A stretch of 8,739 bases of DNA, taken from assembly GCA_024691145.1 (NCBI GenBank), contig JAILNW010000017.1, forward strand, positions 1-8,739, written 5' to 3'. The stretch is from Lachnospiraceae bacterium. Lineage in GTDB: Bacteria; Bacillota; Clostridia; Lachnospirales; Lachnospiraceae. Below the pieces are notes generated by a model. It was given only the letters and a program-made list of their open reading frames with translations, did no database searches and was not told where the DNA came from. Within the stretch, counting starts at the first letter, position 1. Each line of letters starts with the position of its first letter. The translations under genes and the position numbers were made by a program. Shown in pieces: positions 5,052-8,739 of the stretch.

Positions 5052-8000
5052 AGGTGCTGGTGTACTAGTTGGTGCAACTGTTGGTGCAACTGTTGGCTCA
5101 GTTGTTGGCTGAACTGTTGGTGCAACTGTTGGCTCAACTGTTGGCTGAACTGTTGGTGCTGGTGTAGGATCAATTATGTCAGGACGTCCAACTGTAATTG
5201 AATCTCCATTAATTGTATAAATCTTGCCAGCTTTTACAAAATAGTTATATCCTTCGTTATCATCTACTTCTGTTCCATTTGTAAAGTTAAAGTATACTCT
5301 CTTAGCACTGCCTGATTCAATAATCATTGTAAAATACTTAGAAGATGTGCACTTAACCATTGGTGTGTACTCTGTCCAAGTCTCATTATCAAGACTGTAC
5401 TTGATTGATACATTATCCCATTCTGAATAGTAATATAACATTGTTATATCGCTAGGTACATTAGTTGGCTGTGGTGTAACTGTAGCAGGAGCTGTTGTAG
5501 CTGGTGCACTTGTTGTTGGTGCTGGTGCTGTTGTAGCTGGTGCCTTAGTTGTTGGTGCTGGTGTAGCAGTTGGACTTGGAGTTACAACGATTACGATATC
5601 ACCATTTGAAAGGTCATACTTAATTGTTGCTGACTGTTTTCCATCTCTAGTGGCATATGCTGTAACAACAACATCATTGCTGAACTTACCTGCATTAATT
5701 GACCACTCACCAGTAACCTTATCAGCTGTTACTGCGATATATCTCTTATTGCCTACTGTTACTCTTACTGCTGAACCTAAAGGAGCAATACCTTTAATTC
5801 TTGCTGTACCTGCTACCAACTGAGTAAATGTTGGATTTGCAAGTTCAAGTGCTGCAATTGCACTATTAACTGTATCAATGCTTGCTAAATATTCATCATC
5901 GCTTGCACCATTATCTAATAACTTGTTTGCAGCTTTAACTGCTTTTGTAAGTTCTTTGTAAGTTTCTTCTGTATAATCAGTCTCAACTTCTTCATTAGCT
6001 GAAGCAACTACTTTCTGAAGAGCAAGTCTTGCTTCTGAAGGATTAATTGTTGGAGCTGGTGTATTAGTTGGTTCAACTGTTGGCTCTGGAGTTACTGTTG
6101 GTTCAACTGTTGGTTCAACTGTTGGTTCAACTGTTGGCTCAGCTGTTGGCTCAACTGTTGGTTCCGGAGTTGCTGTTGGCTGTGGAGTCACTGTTGGTAC
6201 AGGGATGTCTGGATAATCTGGTTCAATCTTAGTTTCTGCATATGTAGAAGCATCAATTGTGAACCAGCTTGGTCCAACAAGACCTGTAATATCTGAAGTC
6301 TGCTTTCCACTGCCATTATTTATTACTGCATTGTAAGAAACACCTTCATCAAGTTTTCCTAAATCTAATACGTAATATCCGTTTGAAGTCTTTTCTGTTA
6401 ATGCATCACCAGGCCACTTGCCAGTTAATGCGCCTGCTTCTGTTGTCCAAGCGTATACATATGGAGTTGAATCATCAGAAGTCTTTATATAAAATTTTGC
6501 ATTGTATCTTTCGTTCCAAATTTCTTCAGAAACTTTTCTAAATGTAGCTTTTACTAATGTTGTTCCTTCATCATTAGTTGCTTCTGCCTTAACTTCAATT
6601 GTAGTATTATCAGCTACGCCTTCACCAATTGTGAACTTGTCACCACTCTTAACGTTAAAACTCTTTCCTGCTACTGTTACAACTGCTGTTTCAGCATTCT
6701 TTAATGTAACTTCGATTTCTTCAGTTCCAACGAATTCTTTCTCGCCCTGTAAGAAAATAACTGGCTTAGGATTAACTTTGTCAGTCTTCTCAAGAAGGAT
6801 AGTTCCGTTAGCTCCACTTGAAGCTACAACCTGACCACTAACAACTTCGTAATCAGTATCATCATAAGCATTTTTAACAACTGTTCCATCTTCCCAAATT
6901 GAAGAAACATCAATTGTTACCATTGTATTATTGCTTGCACCTATACAAAATGCAACGCTATCTTTGATATCATTCTTATCATACGTTCTTGTAAATGCTT
7001 TACCTGAAGTTGTTGAAATTGATGCATTCTGTCCAGCACCTACTGCAATATGATTATTTCTAAATGTTCCTACCTTCTGCCAATGAGCAAGTGTAGAACC
7101 ATTAATGCTGCTCCAGTTCATGAAGCTTCTTACATTGTGGTATCCATTGCTTGGATAGCTGTTCTCATAAGGTCTGTCAGTTTCATCTCCATAGAAGATC
7201 TGAACTGCACCAGGCATTAATAAGAATGCAGATCCCATGTAAATTGAATTACCTCTTGTAAGTACTGTATCATGTGATGAAATGTATGATAATACATTAA
7301 ATTCATCATCGTTGTTAATCTTATCAGCATAGTCCTGATATATCTTGCTAACACTATCTTTTGATATTGCAGAACCACCCTGTATGCTGAAGTTGATAAT
7401 TGAATCAAATCCGCCCTGTGTAAAGTACTCATCTTTCCACATTCCATGGTTCCAAACTTCACCAGTCATCCAGAAATCAAGATCATCCATAGCCTTTTCT
7501 GGGTTATTCTTCTTCCATTCTTTAAGTGCTGCTACACATGACTGCTTTAATGTATTCCATGAAGCAGTGTCAACGTGCTTAGCTGTATCACAACGGAAAC
7601 CGTCTATACCATATTCTCTAACCCACTCTGATAACCAATATGAAAGTGTGTTAGTAACTGTCATCTTCTTATTGTTTGCAGATAACCAAGAGTTAAGTCC
7701 GTTAACTTCTTCATCATATCTGCCTTCGTTCTTCCACTTGTTCTGAAGGAATGTTGGAATACTTACAACTGAGTTGCTCTCTGTCTTGAAGTCAGGAAGA
7801 CTATCAACTGTTTTAGTTAAGTCATCGCTTCCACCATTAGTATATCCTGGAAGTCCTGCTCTTATCCAGTTTGCACCCCACCAGTTACCCCATGCTGCTG
7901 CATTCTCATCGTAACCAATGTAAGTTCCATGATAAGTAGAATTGTTGATGTTCTTATGTGCATAATAGTAATTATCCCATCCGCTCTTAAGAACACCATA

Positions 8001-8600
8001 GTTAGAAGTGTTCATATCGTCCATAGTGTTATAACCTGCATGGTTCATAACTACGTCAAGTACGACTCTGATTCCATGATTATGTGCTGTATCAACTAAT
8101 GTCTTGAATTCTTCTTTTGTACCGAAGTTTGCATCAGTTGTTGTATAATCGTTTACATAATATCCATGATATGAGTAGTGAGCGTAACTATCATCTCCGT
8201 CTCCACCTACAACATATCCGTGTATCTGCTCATAAGGAGCTGATATCCAAAGTGCATTAACACCAAGATTATCGAAATAACCTTCCTCAATCTTATTAGT
8301 TATACCCTTGAAGTCACCACCCTGGAATAAAGCGCCCTGCTGAATACCAGTAACTACGTTACCATTCTTATCAAGACCTCTTCCATATGAATGATCATTG
8401 CTTGTGTCACCGTTGTTAAAACGGTCAGTTAATAAGAAATATACTGTCGCATTGTCCCATGAGAATGTGCTGGCACCTTCATTAGCACTTCCCGCCTGTG
8501 CTTTACCTAAATTCTGCCAAGCTACAAATCCTGCACCAGATATTGCAAGTGCTGCAGCCATAGTAAGACAAAGCAACTTAACTTTCTTCGAAGATTTCAT
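4467..8600 (-). CDS. Secreted modular alpha-amylase: MalS-like GH13_19 catalytic domain with CBM26, FIVAR, Ig-like and three CBM25 modules
   Basis: This extracellular endo-acting alpha-1,4-glucanase (1377 residues) degrades starch. A Sec signal peptide ends at AQA36. The GH13 domain (about 45-605) contains DVVMNH 182-187, LPDF 268-271, GFRCDTAKHV 334-343 (nucleophile Asp338), GEVWNHG 380-386 (acid/base Glu381) and SSHD 441-444 (Asp444). LGVNALWIS, EQIHG, NWIR, DDLTK, KTES and YGIDGFR resemble E. coli periplasmic MalS as I recall it, indicating subfamily GH13_19. Then follow an Ig/chitobiase-C-like domain (608-690), a CBM26 (702-790; Trp718, Trp729, NNGSGKQT), a PTVEP linker (800-853), a FIVAR-like helical domain (856-925), an Ig-like domain (926-1002), a PT/PAT linker (1007-1048), a divergent CBM25 (1051-1138), a third PT linker (1143-1184) and two CBM25 modules (1186-1277 and 1285-1377; WDNNNG, PHMHYSVGGG). 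No LPXTG, SLH or other wall anchor is visible, so it is probably released and held on starch by its CBMs. The ATG at 8600 is preferred over an in-frame TTG at 8621, because the AAAGGAG ribosome site lies between them. It is monocistronic. Confidence 0.95.
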   Translation of the reverse strand: MKSSKKVKLLCLTMAAALAISGAGFVAWQNLGKAQAGSANEGASTFSWDNATVYFLLTDRFNNGDTSNDHSYGRGLDKNGNVVTGIQQGALFQGGDFKGITNKIEEGYFDNLGVNALWISAPYEQIHGYVVGGDGDDSYAHYSYHGYYVNDYTTTDANFGTKEEFKTLVDTAHNHGIRVVLDVVMNHAGYNTMDDMNTSNYGVLKSGWDNYYYAHKNINNSTYHGTYIGYDENAAAWGNWWGANWIRAGLPGYTNGGSDDLTKTVDSLPDFKTESNSVVSIPTFLQNKWKNEGRYDEEVNGLNSWLSANNKKMTVTNTLSYWLSEWVREYGIDGFRCDTAKHVDTASWNTLKQSCVAALKEWKKNNPEKAMDDLDFWMTGEVWNHGMWKDEYFTQGGFDSIINFSIQGGSAISKDSVSKIYQDYADKINNDDEFNVLSYISSHDTVLTRGNSIYMGSAFLLMPGAVQIFYGDETDRPYENSYPSNGYHNVRSFMNWSSINGSTLAHWQKVGTFRNNHIAVGAGQNASISTTSGKAFTRTYDKNDIKDSVAFCIGASNNTMVTIDVSSIWEDGTVVKNAYDDTDYEVVSGQVVASSGANGTILLEKTDKVNPKPVIFLQGEKEFVGTEEIEVTLKNAETAVVTVAGKSFNVKSGDKFTIGEGVADNTTIEVKAEATNDEGTTLVKATFRKVSEEIWNERYNAKFYIKTSDDSTPYVYAWTTEAGALTGKWPGDALTEKTSNGYYVLDLGKLDEGVSYNAVINNGSGKQTSDITGLVGPSWFTIDASTYAETKIEPDYPDIPVPTVTPQPTATPEPTVEPTAEPTVEPTVEPTVEPTVTPEPTVEPTNTPAPTINPSEARLALQKVVASANEEVETDYTEETYKELTKAVKAANKLLDNGASDDEYLASIDTVNSAIAALELANPTFTQLVAGTARIKGIAPLGSAVRVTVGNKRYIAVTADKVTGEWSINAGKFSNDVVVTAYATRDGKQSATIKYDLSNGDIVIVVTPSPTATPAPTTKAPATTAPAPTTSAPATTAPATVTPQPTNVPSDITMLYYYSEWDNVSIKYSLDNETWTEYTPMVKCTSSKYFTMIIESGSAKRVYFNFTNGTEVDDNEGYNYFVKAGKIYTINGDSITVGRPDIIDPTPAPTVQPTVEPTVAPTVQPTTEPTVAPTVAPTSTPAPGKQMTVYYYTGWTTPHMHYSVGGGNYEWTVAPGYQMSASEFAGYSKITVDMGTATKLKACFNNGNGSWDNNNGKDYTFDGIGTYTVKNGKITKAAPKVAAPGTIVVNYYTGWAKPHMHYSVGGGDYEWTKVPGVAMEASDMEGYSTITVSLGNYKNMIACFNDGNGNWDNNNGKNYYFESEGVYTLKDGKLTKE
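5049..5174 (-). repeat. PT-rich linker 3: degenerate 12-bp repeat (PTVA/PTVQ/PTVE)
   Basis: About ten imperfect 12-base units encode PTV followed by Ala, Gln or Glu; the + strand reads as repeated ACTGTTGGYKSA. It forms a flexible extracellular linker between the divergent CBM25 and the tandem CBM25 pair. The short unit and near-identity make slippage-driven length change likely. Confidence 0.85.
5457..5582 (-). repeat. PT/PAT-rich linker 2
   Basis: This low-complexity segment (residues about 1007-1048) is dominated by Pro, Thr and Ala, with PAPTT and APATTAP units. It joins the second Ig-like domain to the first CBM25. Its composition differs from linkers 1 and 3 (no Glu, little Val), so it probably arose separately rather than by copying them. 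Confidence 0.8.
6042..6203 (-). repeat. PT-rich linker 1: 12-bp repeat encoding PTVEP units
   Basis: This linker (residues about 800-853) joins the CBM26 to the FIVAR-like domain. The core is a run of near-identical 12-base units; the + strand reads as repeats of ACTGTTGGTTCA and one-base variants, encoding PTVE with occasional PTAE, PTVT or PTAT. It is acidic and proline-rich, and so is likely extended. Confidence 0.85.
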
Positions 8601-8611
8601 CTTCTCCACAT

Positions 8612-8618
8612 CTCCTTT
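8612..8618 (-). promoter_or_regulatory. Shine-Dalgarno AAAGGAG that decides the amylase start
   Basis: On the minus strand AAAGGAG (8618-8612) is the only strong ribosome site in the leader. It lies 11 bases before the ATG at 8600-8598, a slightly long spacing. The alternative in-frame TTG (8621-8619) immediately precedes this motif, so the site would lie inside the coding region, and no ribosome site of its own is visible upstream. Starting at the ATG also gives a cleaner signal peptide beginning MKSSKK. Confidence 0.75.
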
Positions 8619-8626
8619 CAATAACT

Positions 8627-8667
8627 GAGTGCTGTTTTGTAAAAATATCTTCTAAGGATATGCACTC
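8627..8667 (-). promoter_or_regulatory. Predicted hairpin in the amylase mRNA leader
   Basis: In the minus-strand transcript, GAGUGC (8667-8662) can pair with GCACUC (8632-8627). Directly stacked on it, AUAUC (8661-8657) can pair with GAUAU (8649-8645), with a 12-base bulge on one side. The structure ends nine bases before the ribosome site. It could affect translation or mRNA stability. It matches no riboswitch I recognise, and the pairings are short enough to be chance. Confidence 0.3.
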
Positions 8668-8682
8668 TTATACCCAAAAAGC

Positions 8683-8692
8683 CTTACGCAAG
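8683..8692 (-). promoter_or_regulatory. Possible LacI-family-like operator at the amylase transcription start
   Basis: CTTGCGTAAG is an imperfect 10-base palindrome with a central CG (eight of ten bases symmetric). It sits at the predicted +1 of the amylase promoter. LacI-family regulators of maltose/starch genes (MalR type) and CcpA bind palindromes centred on CG, and this position would suit a repressor. It does not match the classical cre consensus. No regulator gene is in the window, so this is a suggestion only. Confidence 0.25.
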
Positions 8693-8696
8693 TTTT

Positions 8697-8725
8697 ATTA
8701 TATCAGTAAATGTGCCGAATGTATA
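8697..8725 (-). promoter_or_regulatory. Sigma-A promoter of the amylase gene
   Basis: On the minus strand, TATACA (8725-8720, four of six -35 consensus bases) is followed after 17 bases by a perfect TATAAT (8702-8697), with TG placed for an extended -10. The transcript would start near 8690, giving a leader of about 90 bases. The design (weak -35, strong extended -10) resembles the PBP promoter at the other end of the window. Confidence 0.65.
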
Positions 8726-8739
8726 TTACTAATGTTGAC

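Noticed and set aside
4998..5201. Cys/Trp/Asn-rich open frame on the + strand (CWCNCW repeats)
   Set aside because: It is the reverse-strand reading of the amylase PT-linker repeats, so the apparent cysteine repeats are an artefact of the 12-base unit.
4385..5600. Possible CRISPR-like array from the regularly repeated sequences
   Set aside because: The 12-base and 300-base repeats stay in the amylase reading frame and encode PT linkers and CBM25 modules, with no unique spacers.
7345..7746. 133-residue + strand open frame opposite the amylase catalytic domain
   Set aside because: There is no ribosome site or promoter and no family resemblance, and the opposite frame encodes conserved GH13 motifs. 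The other opposite-strand frames at 172-363, 4698-4937, 6502-6834 and 8398-8628, and the alternative minus-strand frames at 4757-4942 and 7217-7462, fail for the same reason.
83..8600. A functional link between the PBP, spoVA genes and amylase
   Set aside because: Each unit has its own promoter and terminator, the PBP converges on the spoVA pair, and the known roles are unrelated. Proximity alone does not support a joint system.
8601..8621. Upstream TTG start adding seven residues to the amylase
   Set aside because: The added codons are the ribosome-binding sequence itself (AAAGGAG), with no other ribosome site upstream. The ATG at 8600 is the better start.
8667..8692. Second amylase promoter using TTGCGT and TATAAG
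   Set aside because: The spacing between the two boxes is only 13 bases, too short for a sigma-A promoter.
8735..8739. TTGAC at the right edge as a -35 box of a divergent gene
   Set aside because: Only five bases are visible before the window ends, so no -10 box or gene can be assessed.

Overview
The window is an AT-rich stretch from a Gram-positive, anaerobic, endospore-lineage Firmicute. The best fit is a gut or rumen clostridium of the Lachnospiraceae type (Roseburia/Butyrivibrio/Eubacterium-like). The basis is the pairing of sporulation genes spoVAD and spoVAE with a very large secreted multi-CBM amylase, strong AGGAGG ribosome sites, consensus sigma-A promoters and a clostridial-style class A penicillin-binding protein. 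Genus placement is inference, because no rRNA or other marker is present.

Layout from left to right. A near-perfect sigma-A promoter with an extended -10 box (18-46) drives a 904-residue class A PBP on the + strand (83-2797). It carries both glycosyltransferase and transpeptidase domains, then a cysteine-rich and a proline-rich tail, and it ends in a strong hairpin terminator (2804-2839). Converging on it from the right is a two-gene minus-strand operon, spoVAD (4324 to 3242) then spoVAE (3227 to 2871). This encodes part of the SpoVA channel that moves dipicolinic acid into and out of spores. A candidate forespore sigma-G promoter (4355-4385) lies upstream and abuts the terminator of the next gene. 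The right half is one minus-strand gene (8600 to 4467) for a secreted 1377-residue alpha-amylase. It comprises a signal peptide, a MalS-like GH13_19 catalytic domain, an Ig-like domain, a CBM26, a PT-rich linker, a FIVAR-like helical domain, a second Ig-like domain, a PT linker, a divergent CBM25, a third PT linker and two near-identical CBM25 modules. It has its own sigma-A promoter (8697-8725), a structured leader and a strong terminator (4385-4423).

The three transcription units look independent: cell-wall synthesis, spore DPA transport and starch degradation. Nothing in the sequence argues that they work together, and I see no phage, IS element, CRISPR array, tRNA or rRNA. The most distinctive content is the domain architecture of the amylase and its repeat-driven plasticity, the absence of spoVAC from the local spoVA operon, and the cysteine-rich tail on the PBP. 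I did not find a convincing previously undescribed system.
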